This document shows positions 1 to 8,193 of a stretch of 64,000 nucleotides of DNA, one piece after another. Origin of the DNA: Streptomyces fagopyri. Lineage in GTDB: Bacteria; Actinomycetota; Actinomycetes; Streptomycetales; Streptomycetaceae. Each line of letters begins with the position of its first letter. Positions within the stretch are counted from its first letter, which is position 1. The position numbers were made by a program, and so were the translations under genes. The stretch spans positions 3,162,001 through 3,226,000 of the forward strand of contig NZ_CP045643.1 in NCBI RefSeq assembly GCF_009498275.1, in the 5' to 3' direction. A model generated the notes under the pieces. That model was not told the origin of the DNA. It did no database searches and worked only from the letters and a program-made list of their open reading frames with translations.

Positions 1-1216
1 CGACGGCCCTGTCGACGAAGGCGGCGAGGTTCCTCTCGAGCCGGGTGGGGGGCTGGTCACTGGCGCCCGGATAGAACACGTCCTGGCCCACGGCCAGGCT
101 CCACGCGTTCTCGACCGGGCGGGCCGCGGCCCGCTGGATGCGCCGGGACGTGCCGGGGGCGCGGAGGTCCCGCCGTCTCAGGACACCGCGCAGGGCGACG
201 ACGCTCTGTGCGGCGGCGCTCAGTCCGTGACCGTAGACGGGGTTGAAGCCGGCGACGGCCTCGCCGAGCACGGCGAAGCCCTCGGGCCAGCGGGCGGCCT
301 TCTCGTAGTAGCGCCGTTTGTTGGCCGTGCTGCGGGTGGTGACGACGTCCGTCTCCGGCTCGGCGCCGGCGAGGAGTTCACCGATGACGGGGTGCGGCAG
401 TTCGAGCGCGAAGGGAACGAACCGCTCGTTGTCGCCGCTGGGCCGGCCGCCGCGGGTTCCGGCGAGCGTGACCAGCCAGCGGCCGCCTTCGATGGGGGTG
501 ATGATGCCGCCCCTGCCGGGGTTCTGGCGGGGGTCGACCTGGACATTGACGATCGGGAAACCGGCGGCGGTCGTGCCCGGAGCGCGGTAGATGCGGCTTG
601 CGTATCCGACACCCGCGTCGACCGTGCGCTCGGCCACCGGGGGGAGGCCGAGGCTCCGCAGCCAGCCGGGGGCGCGGCTGCCACGGCCGCTCGCGTCGAT
701 GACCAGGTCGGCGGCGATGCTGCTGTGGGTGTCCCCCGCGCGTATGCGGACTCCGGTCACGCGTCTGTCGTCGCCTTCCAGGGACAGCAGTTCGGTTTGC
801 TGCCGCAGGGAGATCCGCTGGTCCTCCAGCACCCTGGCGCGGATCACGGCGTCGAGCAGATCGCGGCTGCACAGGAGATTGACGTGGCGGGCGTGATCGA
901 AGCGACGGAACCACTGCCCCGACGGGGCTTTGGACACCAGGTCGGTCATGATGCGGCCGGTCCGGGCTCCCTGGCCGACGAGTTGGCCGACGACACCCGG
1001 CAGGAGTTCCTCGATGGCCTTGACCCCGCCGGACCACAACACGTGGGCGTGCCGGGCCTGCGGCAGCCCCTTGCGGGGACGCGGACCGTCCGGCAGGACG
1101 TCGCGCTCGACGAGCGTGACGTCGGCGTGGTCGGCGAGCACGGCCGCCGCGAGCATGCCCGTCATGCCCCCTCCGATGACCACGGCGGTGCGGCGGGGAG
1201 CTGATCTGTCGGGCAT
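1..1216 (-). CDS. FAD-dependent monooxygenase/oxidoreductase (C-terminus cut by window edge)
   Basis: The protein reads leftward off the window edge; 405 codons are visible from an ATG at 1216. A dinucleotide-binding Rossmann motif GGGMTG lies at residues 15-20, followed by the acidic residue Glu37 (LVERD) that usually binds the FAD ribose. Near the visible end is GEAVAGFNPVYGHGLS, the second FAD-contact motif seen in class A flavin monooxygenases and squalene-epoxidase-like hydroxylases. Family knowledge suggests an FAD-dependent hydroxylase or related oxidoreductase; the substrate cannot be told. The gene is followed upstream by about 500 bp without a gene, so it has its own promoter. In actinomycetes such monooxygenases often sit beside MAB_1171c-type membrane proteins, as here. 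Confidence 0.85.
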   Translation of the reverse strand, partial: MPDRSAPRRTAVVIGGGMTGMLAAAVLADHADVTLVERDVLPDGPRPRKGLPQARHAHVLWSGGVKAIEELLPGVVGQLVGQGARTGRIMTDLVSKAPSGQWFRRFDHARHVNLLCSRDLLDAVIRARVLEDQRISLRQQTELLSLEGDDRRVTGVRIRAGDTHSSIAADLVIDASGRGSRAPGWLRSLGLPPVAERTVDAGVGYASRIYRAPGTTAAGFPIVNVQVDPRQNPGRGGIITPIEGGRWLVTLAGTRGGRPSGDNERFVPFALELPHPVIGELLAGAEPETDVVTTRSTANKRRYYEKAARWPEGFAVLGEAVAGFNPVYGHGLSAAAQSVVALRGVLRRRDLRAPGTSRRIQRAAARPVENAWSLAVGQDVFYPGASDQPPTRLERNLAAFVDRAV

Positions 1217-1716
1217 GTACGGATCTCTCTTCTGTCGCGGTGGTGAGCGGAGTGGTCCGGGTCCGGCCGGCCGGCCGGTTGTCGCGGGCCACCGCCGCGT
1301 CGGTGCGATGGACGTGTCCAGCCGAAGGCTTCCCGGATGAGGGGCGGTTCGATCTCCCGCGGGCACTCTCACCACGCGTCACCGTCCGACGGCGTGAGGG
1401 TGCTTCCGCCACGATCGCCGCCCCGACGATCAGAACCGTACCCAACTGCACCGAAACGAACTGGACCGGACCGGAGTGGACCGAACTGGACTGGACCGGA
1501 CCGGACTTGGACCGGACCGGTGCGGGCCACGCCGCACGCCTCCCGCGGCCGGCTCGGGCTCATGAACGCGGGGGCCCAGCACCCGGATTCCCGCGACGGC
1601 CCGGCCCCGACAGCTTCAGCCCGGCGGCCGGCCGGAGCGGTGCGCCGGGCACGCGGAACACGACGCGGCTGTCGGCGACATGAAGCGTGGAGCGGTGGAG
1701 GGGTCGGGGCCTGGGT
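1217..1716. other. 500-bp gene-free spacer with GGACCGGA-rich repeats
   Basis: No convincing gene lies here. It should hold the promoter of the leftward monooxygenase. Between about 1461 and 1530 the sequence is built from imperfect copies of TGGACCGGA/GGACCGGA, an ACCGG-rich low-complexity tract. Open frames crossing it have repetitive Arg/Pro/Gly-rich translations and are unlikely to be real. Confidence 0.6.
1461..1530. repeat. Imperfect GGACCGGA short tandem repeat
   Basis: About seven degenerate copies of a 7-10 bp unit built on TGGACCGGA run through this stretch, upstream of the leftward monooxygenase. The unit length varies, as expected for a decaying simple repeat. It is non-coding as far as I can see. 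Confidence 0.6.
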
Positions 1717-2913
1717 TCACAGGGCGGTTCTCTCGTCGTCCGCCGCCACGGGGGCCACGGCGGCGACGCGGGCCGCCGCGACGACGGGGGACGTGCGCAA
1801 CGCACACGCCACACCCACCAGGGTGGCCCGCGACGCGAAGGCCACGGTGTTCCGCGCGACGGCCACCCGGGGGGCGGGCACGTCGTCGCGGTGGGAGCGG
1901 ACCGCCGCGGCGATCATCGCCGCGAGGCCGACCCGGAAGGCGTCCTCGGTGCCGTACCCCGCGGCCCGGGCCGTGGTCTGCGCGTGGGAGCGGACCCGGT
2001 CGTCGAGGTGCGGGCGGACCAGGTTCAGGCCGTCCTGGATGCCGGTCTCACGCTGGGTGAGGCGCATGGCGCAGGACGAGTACCAGGGGATCGGCGCGGC
2101 GAGCGGCACGCCGGGCGAGGCACTGCCGAGTTCACGCCACAGAGGGCCGAGCCGCCTCCAGGTCGTCACCTCGCGCCAGAGGGCGACCAGTCGCGGGCCG
2201 TACAGCGGCAGTGTGAAGCCGACGGTGGCGACGGTGGCGGCCAGGCCCACGAGGCCGGGCGCCAGGACGGTACTCAGCACGTCCCAGTTCCGGCCGGTCC
2301 ACCGTGCCGCCACGGCGGTCAGCTTCAGTGTGCTGAAGGACAGATTGAGCAGCCAGCCGGCCACGAGCAGCCACAGCCCGGCCCGCAGCCAGCCGTCCAC
2401 CCGCAGCGCCCAGCGCCAGCACAGCACCGTGGTGGCGACCGCCGCGGTCATGTGGCCGAGCAGATACAGCACGATCATCTGCCCGATCCACGGCACGCCG
2501 GCGTAGTACGTGTCGAGGTCCGTCCGCCGCTCGACAGGGGCGTCCCCCAGGACGAACAGAAGGATCAACAGGACGATCACGACGGCATAGCCGGTCTGCC
2601 AGCGCCGCGCGAGACGGCGCACGTGGCCGGCCGGACCTCCGCGCCAGTGCAGGATGAGCACCAGACAGGAGGCGCTGTAGGCGCTGACGACGGTGTAGAC
2701 GAGAAGAGCGGCGAGGTTCGGGACGCCGCTCGTCCTGTTCACGGCGGCGACGGTGGGCGGGGCGGCGAAGGCGAACCCGGCGCCTCCCAGGAAGATCACC
2801 CAGCACACCCATCGGACCAGCGGATCGCGCCAGGATCTCACCAGCTCGGGCAGTTTCGAGCCGAGGCCGGCCCACAGGGCCAGCGCGGGTATGTAGTAGG
2901 CCGAGGCGCCCAC
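1717..2913 (-). CDS. MAB_1171c-family putative transporter / polytopic membrane protein
   Basis: 398 residues from a GTG at 2913. The first ~230 residues form about seven hydrophobic segments (for example LVRWVCWVIFLGGAGFAF, YAVVIVLLILLFVLG and LRAGLWLLVAGWLLNLSF). A cytoplasmic C-terminal half follows, containing RLTQRETGIQDGLNLVRPHL. This arrangement matches the actinomycete family named after MAB_1171c (DUF6545-like C-terminal part), which is annotated as a putative transporter without proven substrate. A small open frame stops 4 bp before this start and may be co-translated. The co-directional monooxygenase downstream is a common companion of this family. Function beyond being a membrane protein is unknown. 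Confidence 0.8.
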   Translation of the reverse strand: MGASAYYIPALALWAGLGSKLPELVRSWRDPLVRWVCWVIFLGGAGFAFAAPPTVAAVNRTSGVPNLAALLVYTVVSAYSASCLVLILHWRGGPAGHVRRLARRWQTGYAVVIVLLILLFVLGDAPVERRTDLDTYYAGVPWIGQMIVLYLLGHMTAAVATTVLCWRWALRVDGWLRAGLWLLVAGWLLNLSFSTLKLTAVAARWTGRNWDVLSTVLAPGLVGLAATVATVGFTLPLYGPRLVALWREVTTWRRLGPLWRELGSASPGVPLAAPIPWYSSCAMRLTQRETGIQDGLNLVRPHLDDRVRSHAQTTARAAGYGTEDAFRVGLAAMIAAAVRSHRDDVPAPRVAVARNTVAFASRATLVGVACALRTSPVVAAARVAAVAPVAADDERTAL

Positions 2914-2916
2914 GGC

Positions 2917-3156
2917 TCAGGCCCTGGACCGGAGTTGTCCCGGTGACGGGGTGATCCGGCCGGCGCTCCGGGTCCGGTTCCCGGCGGGGGGGCCGGCCTT
3001 CCCTTCGAGCCCGATCCGCGGCCGCGTCACCGCCCGCCGGTCGGCGACCACGCCGTCCCGCTCGGGAAGTTCAGGAAGTTCAGGAAGTTCGGGCGGTTCG
3101 GGCGGTTCGGGCCGCAGGACCGTGGCGGTACCGTGCGCGGACTCCCCTTCGAGCAT
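2917..3156 (-). CDS. Possible small proline/glutamate-rich protein
   Basis: A 79-codon frame from an ATG at 3156, preceded by a weak AGGGA ribosome-binding site, ends 4 bp before the membrane-protein gene, a spacing typical of translational coupling. A GTG at 3180 would add 8 residues. The peptide contains a P-E-[PL] triplet array (PEPPEPPELPELPELPE), which comes from a 9-bp DNA repeat (GGAAGTTCA on the + strand, 3065-3110). No domain is recognised. It could be real or a chance frame; position is the main argument for it. Confidence 0.3.
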   Translation of the reverse strand: MLEGESAHGTATVLRPEPPEPPELPELPELPERDGVVADRRAVTRPRIGLEGKAGPPAGNRTRSAGRITPSPGQLRSRA

Positions 3157-3504
3157 TTCCCTGGCTCTGCCTGTACGCACCGTTCTCCCCGCGAACCTTT
3201 GCGTGGGCGCCCGTGGCCCGGAATCCGCCGAGCCTCACCCTGCCCGCAAATATGCCAAACGAGATACCCCTTCGGCCACATCAGGCTCTGCCCGGCGCAA
3301 CAAGCTGCGGGGCCCGAAGTGCCGATCAAAAACGACTTGCACCGATCTGCGCCCACCGGTCGTCGGCCGGTCGTTCGAGGGTAAGCGGGCGACGCGGGGG
3401 AACGTCACTCGGAGAGGTCACAAGACCGTGAAACCCGGAATCCACCCCGCGCACAGGGGCACAATCGCTCGCACCCACCCCCCACACGCACGGAGGAGTC
3501 GCCC
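3157..3504. other. Divergent upstream region before the lysozyme gene
   Basis: About 350 bp separates the leftward membrane-protein cluster from the rightward lysozyme gene. It is locally less GC-rich around 3240-3330. No gene is evident. Promoters for both directions are expected; I see no consensus -35/-10 pair that I would defend. A GGAGGAG ribosome-binding site lies just before 3505. Confidence 0.5.
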
Positions 3505-4128
3505 ATGCTCCGCGGCATCGACGTCAGCGCCTACCAGTCGTCCGCCTACTCCACCGACGGGCTCTCCTTCGTCTTCATCAAGGCGACCGAGGGCCGTTCG
3601 TACGTCAATCCGAAGCTCACCGCCCAGGTGAAGACGGCCCGCGACGCCGGCTGCGTCGTCGGTTTCTACCACTTCCTGTGGCCCGGCGACATCACGGCCC
3701 AGGCCGAGTACTTCGTCGGCAAGGCCCCGGAGAAGGCCGGTGACCTGCTCGCCGTCGACTGGGAGACCACCGGTGACGGCACCCACGCCAGCAACGCGGA
3801 GAAGGACCGCTTCGTGCGCAAGGTGAAGGAACTGAGGCCGGACCACCGGGTCCTGCTCTACACGAACCGCAACTTCTGGCTCACCGTCGACACCACCTCG
3901 TACGCGGGAGACGGTCTGTGGATCGCCGACTACGTGACCGCGGGCGAGCCCCGCGTCAAGGCCCGTTGGCGCTTCCATCAGTACACCGACAGCCCCCTGG
4001 ACAAGGACGTCGCGCAGTTCTCCAGCAAGGCGGCGCTGCGCGAGTGGGCCGCGGTCGACCGACCGGCCGGGGCCCGGCCGCAATCCGGCGGCGGTCCGGA
4101 GACGAGTACGCCGTCCGGCGTCGGCTGA
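3505..4128 (+). CDS. GH25 lysozyme (N,O-diacetylmuramidase-type)
   Basis: 207 residues with the glycoside hydrolase 25 fold pattern throughout. GIDVSAYQ at residues 4-11 contains Asp6, and the catalytic pair sits in AVDWETT (Asp85, Glu87), followed by LLYTNRNFW and the late RWRFHQYTDSP strand. Family members cleave the beta-1,4 bond between N-acetylmuramic acid and N-acetylglucosamine in peptidoglycan. There is no signal peptide or cell-wall-binding domain, so it is either exported by another route or released on lysis. The ATG is preceded by GGAGGAG at good spacing. It is monocistronic and ends in a hairpin shared with the convergent gene. Confidence 0.92.
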   Translation: MLRGIDVSAYQSSAYSTDGLSFVFIKATEGRSYVNPKLTAQVKTARDAGCVVGFYHFLWPGDITAQAEYFVGKAPEKAGDLLAVDWETTGDGTHASNAEKDRFVRKVKELRPDHRVLLYTNRNFWLTVDTTSYAGDGLWIADYVTAGEPRVKARWRFHQYTDSPLDKDVAQFSSKAALREWAAVDRPAGARPQSGGGPETSTPSGVG

Positions 4129-4144
4129 CCGGCGCCGGACGGCG
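4109..4144. terminator. Bidirectional hairpin between convergent genes
   Basis: A perfect 12-bp stem (CGCCGTCCGGCG and its complement at 4133-4144) with a 12-nt loop overlaps the lysozyme stop codon. It lies between two convergent genes and has no U-tract, the usual form of intrinsic-like terminators in streptomycetes. Confidence 0.6.
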
Positions 4145-4165
4145 GGCGTCCAAGGGCTGTGAACG

Positions 4166-4828
4166 TCAGCCGCGGAAGTCCGCGGGACGCTCCTCGGACG
4201 CCTCCGCCAGCGCCTCGGTCACCGCGTCGAGGCCCTTCTGGAGGCCGTACACCGGGGTGCCGGGCTGCTGCCGCCAGGATTCGTCGATGCCTCCCGCGTC
4301 GACCGTGTCGAAGCCGAGTGCGTCGACGAGGTCCCGTACGACCCGCTTGGCGGCGTCGTCGTCGCCGGCCACCGGAAGGGCCATGCGGTCGGGGTCGCCC
4401 GCCGGGCGGTGCCGGTCCAGGATGTCCTGCGCGTACGTGCCGTTGAACGCCTTCACGACGGGATGGCCGATCTGCTGGGACGTCCAGCGGCTCTCGGTCA
4501 GCCCGCCGTCCTCGATCGCGGCGATCCTGCCGTCCCGCTGCTGCGGGTAGTAGTTGCCGGTGTCGATGACGGCGACCCCGTCCGCCGCACCGTCCAGCAG
4601 ACCGGACGGCAGGTCGGGCACCGCCTTCAGCGGGACCGTGACCACGACCACCTCGGCACCGCGCGCCGCCTCCCCGACCGTGACGGGCGTCGCCCCGGTC
4701 TCCTCGGCCAGCGCGGTCAGGGTCTGGGGGCCGCGGGAGTTCGCGACGGAGACGTCGTGTCCGAGGGCGGTCAGCCGCCGGGTGAGGTTGCCGCCGATGT
4801 TGCCCGCGCCGATGATGCCGATCTTCAT
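4166..4828 (-). CDS. NADPH-dependent F420 reductase-like dinucleotide-binding protein
   Basis: 220 residues beginning MKIGIIGAGNIGGNLTRRL, a GxGxxG Rossmann motif at residues 7-12, followed by VANSRGP, the NADP-phosphate-binding loop typical of the F420:NADP oxidoreductase (Fno-like) superfamily. VKAFNGTYAQDI and PVAGDDDAAKRVV are also family hallmarks. Fno enzymes move hydride between F420H2 and NADP+. Many actinobacterial members are uncharacterised and may act on other substrates, so only the fold and NADP binding are secure. The gene is followed downstream by the lysozyme terminator and is probably transcribed alone from a promoter in 4829-4870, where a GGTTGA/TCAACC inverted repeat flanks an 18-bp centre. 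Confidence 0.85.
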   Translation of the reverse strand: MKIGIIGAGNIGGNLTRRLTALGHDVSVANSRGPQTLTALAEETGATPVTVGEAARGAEVVVVTVPLKAVPDLPSGLLDGAADGVAVIDTGNYYPQQRDGRIAAIEDGGLTESRWTSQQIGHPVVKAFNGTYAQDILDRHRPAGDPDRMALPVAGDDDAAKRVVRDLVDALGFDTVDAGGIDESWRQQPGTPVYGLQKGLDAVTEALAEASEERPADFRG

Positions 4829-4949
4829 GAGTGCCAGGCCCTTCAGTGGTTGATACTCCTGATGGCGAGCGTCAACCCCGCGGCGGGGGAGGCTATTCCA
4901 GGGCGTAGGGCACTCGGGTGGTTACGCCCCCTCCCCGGCGCATGACGAA

Positions 4950-4981
4950 GGGGCGCCCGCCGGTTCACCGGTGGACGCCCC
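4950..4981 (-). terminator. Hairpin terminator of the EF-hand gene
   Basis: An imperfect 14-bp stem (GGGGCGCCCGCCGG with CCGGTGGACGCCCC) around a TTCA loop lies about 11 bp downstream of the leftward EF-hand stop codon. Confidence 0.55.
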
Positions 4982-4991
4982 CGCGCGTGCG

Positions 4992-5204
4992 TCACTTGTT
5001 CAGGTGGGTCCAGAACTCGTCGAACGAGAGGACCTTGTCGCCGTTGAGGTCGCGGGTGGCGATGACGGCCTCCGCCACCGACTCGGTGACGTTCCAGTCG
5101 CCGCCCTGGGCGAGGGCGCTCTTGAACTCGGCCGCGGTGATGAAACCGTCACCATCCGTATCGATCCGCTCGAACTGCTTGCGTGCTTCCTCGATGTCCG
5201 CCAC
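4992..5204 (-). CDS. Two-EF-hand calcium-binding protein
   Basis: A 70-residue acidic protein with two canonical EF-hand loops: DTDGDGFITAAE at residues 15-26 and DLNGDKVLSFDE at 52-63. Both keep the Asp/Asn/Asp ligands and the bidentate Glu at position 12, so both should bind calcium. It resembles the small cytoplasmic calcium sensors of Streptomyces (the Cab proteins), for which roles in calcium-dependent growth have been proposed. There is no signal peptide. It is flanked by a terminator and appears monocistronic. Partners cannot be inferred from the neighbours. Confidence 0.9.
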   Translation of the reverse strand: MADIEEARKQFERIDTDGDGFITAAEFKSALAQGGDWNVTESVAEAVIATRDLNGDKVLSFDEFWTHLNK

Positions 5205-5431
5205 CGATCCGCCCCTTCGTAGTGCATTACTGCCGTGTGTACGGAGGTCAGATTAACGGGCGGCCCGGCCCCGCGGTGCGGCGACCACCCACGCGCACTC
5301 CCCGCCGCGCGCGGGCGGGGTTCGCCGCTCCTCCGGCCGGGGGCACCCGCCCAGGACGCGGACGCCGTCGTCGATCGCGCCGGTGGGTCCGGGCCTCCGG
5401 CGGGTGGCGGCCCAACGGGCGGGAAGGGTAA

Positions 5432-5790
5432 GGGAACGGGCGACACTCCGCGCGGCATTCCGGACGCGACGGCCCGCGGCGCCTTCCCCCGGCCGACGGC
5501 TCCACCACCGTCGTAGCGCGGCACTCCCACAGGGACGCCGGTGTCCTCGCCTTCACGGCGCACTCCGTCGTCTTCACCGACGAGGACCCCCGGTGGGTGC
5601 GCGGGACGCCGGCCACGGTCGGCTGCGACCCGCTCGCCGCGGCCGTGAATCCCCGGTTCCTGGCCGCGTTCATGGACCGTACGGGGCGCTCCCACGGCAC
5701 GGTCGACCTGCTGCCGGCCGCCGCGCCGGTGCCGGGGATCGTGGCACGGGTCGCCCGCGGGCCCACCCCTCGCCCCGGTGCGGTCCTGTC
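5432..5790 (+). pseudogene. Possible decayed coding remnant
   Basis: Between the EF-hand gene and the beta-propeller gene, one + strand frame stays open with protein-like composition, especially 5495-5760 (segments VLAFTAHSVVFTDED and VNPRFLAAFMDRTG). It has no credible start with a ribosome-binding site and would run into the convergent lipoprotein gene. The VNPRFLAAF stretch faintly recalls sliding-clamp-like domains, but too weakly to name a family. The flanks (5205-5480) look like low-complexity, non-coding DNA. I read it as the tail of a decayed gene; it could also be a chance frame. Confidence 0.25.
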
Positions 5791-5837
5791 CGGTCCCGTC
5801 CGCGGGCGCGGAGATCCGGCCCCATGGGGCCCGGGGG

Positions 5838-7019
5838 TCAGCGGAAGATGCCGGTGTGGCCGAGCGAGTAGCGGCCCGGCTGCGGGTAGACGGCCAGGCC
5901 GTGCGGCCCGCTGCCGACCGGGATGCGGGCCAGCTGCTTACCGGAGCGCGTGTCGATGGCGTACACCTCGGAGTTGTAGCGCCCGGACAGCCACAGAACC
6001 CTGCCGTCGGCCGAGACACCGCCCATGTCGGGGCTGCCGCCGTTCGGCAGGCGCCACTTCTTGGTCAGCCTGTCCTGGGCGAAGTCGAAGACGGAGATCG
6101 TTCCCTCGCCCCGGTTGGAGATGTACATCTCCCGGGAGTCACGGCTGACGTACAGGCCGTGGCAGCCCTTGCCGGTGGGCAGCAGCGTCGGCTTGCCGAA
6201 CGTGTCCCCGTCCAGGACCCACACCCCGTCGGCCACCATGTCGGCGACGTAGAACTTCTTTCCGTCCGGGGAGATCTTCACGTCCTGCGGCATGGCGCCG
6301 CGGAAGGGCAGCTTCTGGTGCGCGACGACCTTCATCTTCTCGGTGTCGACCTTGAGCAGCTCACCGCTGAACTCGCACGACACGATGAAGTAGCGGCCGT
6401 CGGGCGAGAAGTCGGCGTGGTTGACGCCGTAGCACTCGACCGGTTCGGTCTTCCTGCGCTCCATGGTGTGCGCGTCGCGGAAGACCAGCTCGCGGTCGAG
6501 GGAGGCCATGACGATGGCGTACTTGCCGTTCGGCGTGAAGTACAGGTTGTAGGGGTCGTGCACGTCGACGGACTTTCCGGCCTTGCCGGTCCTCGGGTCG
6601 ATGGGCGTGAGCGAGTTGCCCCGGTCGTTGTTGACCCAGAGCGTCTTCATGTCCCAGGAGGGCACGACGTGCTGGGGCTGGACCCCGACCCGGATCGTCT
6701 TGATGACCTTGTACGTCTCCGGGTCGATGACGGAGACGGTGTTGGAGTTGGTGTTGGGCACGTAGACGCGGGACGGGAAGTCCTTGACGACCGGGGACAG
6801 CCGGTTCGCGCGGTCGGCGGCGTAGACGTCCTTCGGGTCGAGCACGGGAGGCATGCCGGGCAGGCCGTCCGGCTTCTTCGGCAGGGCCGGCCGGACGGCG
6901 GCCTGAGTGCCGTGAGTCTGGTTCGCGTGGTCCTTCGACCCGCCGTCGCAGCCCGCGAGGGCGGCGAGCACGGCGCCCGCGATCAGGGCGCGCTGGAGGT
7001 GGTTGCGGTTGCGGTGCAT
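5838..7019 (-). CDS. YVTN-type beta-propeller lipoprotein
   Basis: 393 residues from an ATG at 7019. The N-terminus has a lipoprotein signal ending LAALAGC (lipidated Cys24). The rest is a seven-bladed-type propeller with recurring NTVSVIDPETYKVIKTI, FTPNGKYAIVM, FSPDGRYFIVS, ISPDGKKFYVAD and VSRDSREMYISN strands, the 40-residue YVTN repeat family. Such proteins sit on the outer face of the membrane and bind partners or ligands; no enzymatic residue can be assigned. The start overlaps the stop of the deacetylase gene by one base (TGATG), so the two are almost certainly co-translated. A longer in-frame extension upstream exists but lies inside the deacetylase gene and lacks coding character. 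Confidence 0.88.
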   Translation of the reverse strand: MHRNRNHLQRALIAGAVLAALAGCDGGSKDHANQTHGTQAAVRPALPKKPDGLPGMPPVLDPKDVYAADRANRLSPVVKDFPSRVYVPNTNSNTVSVIDPETYKVIKTIRVGVQPQHVVPSWDMKTLWVNNDRGNSLTPIDPRTGKAGKSVDVHDPYNLYFTPNGKYAIVMASLDRELVFRDAHTMERRKTEPVECYGVNHADFSPDGRYFIVSCEFSGELLKVDTEKMKVVAHQKLPFRGAMPQDVKISPDGKKFYVADMVADGVWVLDGDTFGKPTLLPTGKGCHGLYVSRDSREMYISNRGEGTISVFDFAQDRLTKKWRLPNGGSPDMGGVSADGRVLWLSGRYNSEVYAIDTRSGKQLARIPVGSGPHGLAVYPQPGRYSLGHTGIFR

Positions 7020-7882
7020 CAGCTCAGCAGCTCCGTGGTGGTGACCGCGCGCAGACCGCGACGGCCGAGTTCTTCCAGGACGGCGGGGAGCGCGGCGACC
7101 GTGTCCGCGTACCCGAAGTGCATGCTCACCACGGACCCGTTGCGGATCCCGCCGAGAACCTGGCGGGTGACGGCGGGGGCGCCCGGCGAGGTGTAGTCGA
7201 GCGAGTCGAGGTCGTACGAGAGGACGTGCGGGTAGCCCGCGCCGCGGGCGAGCCGTTCGACGGCAGGGGAGGCGCGGGGGGTGCGGGAGGGCCGGAACCA
7301 GGTGCCGATGGATCCGGTCAGCCGGCGCAGTCGCTCCCCGCAGCCCCTGATCTCCGCGTCCGCGTCCGCCTCGGACATCGCGTTGATGTCGAGATGGCGC
7401 AGGGTGTGGTTGCCGAGGTCGTGGCCGCCGTCGAGGATGCGCCGGGCCAGGTCGGGGTGTTCGTCCAGCCAGGTCCCGACCACGAGCACGGTGACCCGGG
7501 CTCCGTTCCTCTCGGCCTCGCCGAGCAGCGTCCTGGCCACGGCCGGGTCGCCCTGACCGTGGAAGGTGAGGGCGACCCGGGGGCGGTCGCGGGGGCCGTG
7601 GGTGATCTCGGCGGGCTGCTGCGGGAACCGCCGGGGCGCGGGTGCGGCGGCCGGCGCGGCCCGGTGTGCGGGCGGCTGTGTGCCGGACGCGCGGGACGCG
7701 GCGGGCGGGTGGGCGGCGGCGCCGGTCGTGGCGCAGCCGGCGGTGAGCGTCCCGGCGGCGAGGGTCCCGGCGGCGAGTGCGACACCCGAACGCAGCGCCG
7801 AACGCCGGTCCGGCGCGGCACGCGTGACGCTCTCTTCGGTGGAGTGCTGAGGGGGACGGGCGGGCGTGGTCACTCGCACCAT
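7019..7882 (-). CDS. Polysaccharide deacetylase (NodB-like) lipoprotein with altered catalytic motif
   Basis: 287 residues with a twin-arginine-like DRRSALRSG followed by a lipobox LTAGC (Cys50), then an Ala/Pro-rich linker and a NodB/CE4 domain from about residue 100. The metal-binding His pair is present (GNHTLRHLD, His159 and His163). The first motif, normally TFDDG, reads TFHGQG at 106-111, so the catalytic-base/metal Asp pair is replaced by His-Gly. Later motifs (WFRPSRTPR, LSYDLDSLDY, VVSMHFG) are recognisable. CE4 enzymes remove acetyl groups from chitin, peptidoglycan or exopolysaccharide; here activity is uncertain. It is the first gene of an operon with the beta-propeller lipoprotein. 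Confidence 0.85.
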   Translation of the reverse strand: MVRVTTPARPPQHSTEESVTRAAPDRRSALRSGVALAAGTLAAGTLTAGCATTGAAAHPPAASRASGTQPPAHRAAPAAAPAPRRFPQQPAEITHGPRDRPRVALTFHGQGDPAVARTLLGEAERNGARVTVLVVGTWLDEHPDLARRILDGGHDLGNHTLRHLDINAMSEADADAEIRGCGERLRRLTGSIGTWFRPSRTPRASPAVERLARGAGYPHVLSYDLDSLDYTSPGAPAVTRQVLGGIRNGSVVSMHFGYADTVAALPAVLEELGRRGLRAVTTTELLS

Positions 7883-8000
7883 TTAAGGGCGCTTCGGTAA
7901 GAAATCCGGCGATTGGACCGATAGGCGGGGTGCGGGTCGCGGCGCGCGGCTCGGGTCCGCGCCGGGAACGGGGGCACGGACGGTACGCGGACGAGTACGT

Positions 8001-8144
8001 GAGTGGGTGCGCGGACGCAGACGCGAGTGGGTGCGCGGACGAGGCCGCGAGTGGGTGCGCGGACGAGGCCGCGAGTGGGTGCGCGGACAGGGGCGCGAGT
8101 GGGTGCGCGGACAAGGGCGCGAGTGGGTGCGCGGACAAGGCCGT
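8001..8144. repeat. Six tandem copies of a 24-bp unit
   Basis: The unit is GAGTGGGTGCGC followed by GGACNNGGNCGC, repeated head to tail at 8001, 8025, 8049, 8073, 8097 and 8121. The first 16 bases are invariant and variation is confined to the last third. Because 24 is a multiple of three, every frame stays open and gives octapeptide repeats, but no start site or homology supports translation. It lies between the starts of the deacetylase operon and the end of the ATPase gene, both leftward. Confidence 0.9.
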
Positions 8145-8193
8145 GGGCGAAGGCGCGGGCGAAGGTCCGGTGGTCCCCGGCGTCCTTACCCGG

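Noticed and set aside
5248..5766. A 172-codon leftward frame in the gap before the EF-hand gene
   Set aside because: Its translation is Arg/Pro/Gly-rich without hydrophobic core or motif, and the opposite strand looks more protein-like.
7020..8138. In-frame N-terminal extension of the beta-propeller lipoprotein including SAHPLA octapeptide repeats
   Set aside because: The lipoprotein signal begins at 7019 and the extension lies over the deacetylase gene and the 24-bp DNA repeat. The peptide repeat is a by-product of the DNA repeat.
8001..8144. CRISPR array
   Set aside because: Units are contiguous 24-mers without unique spacers.
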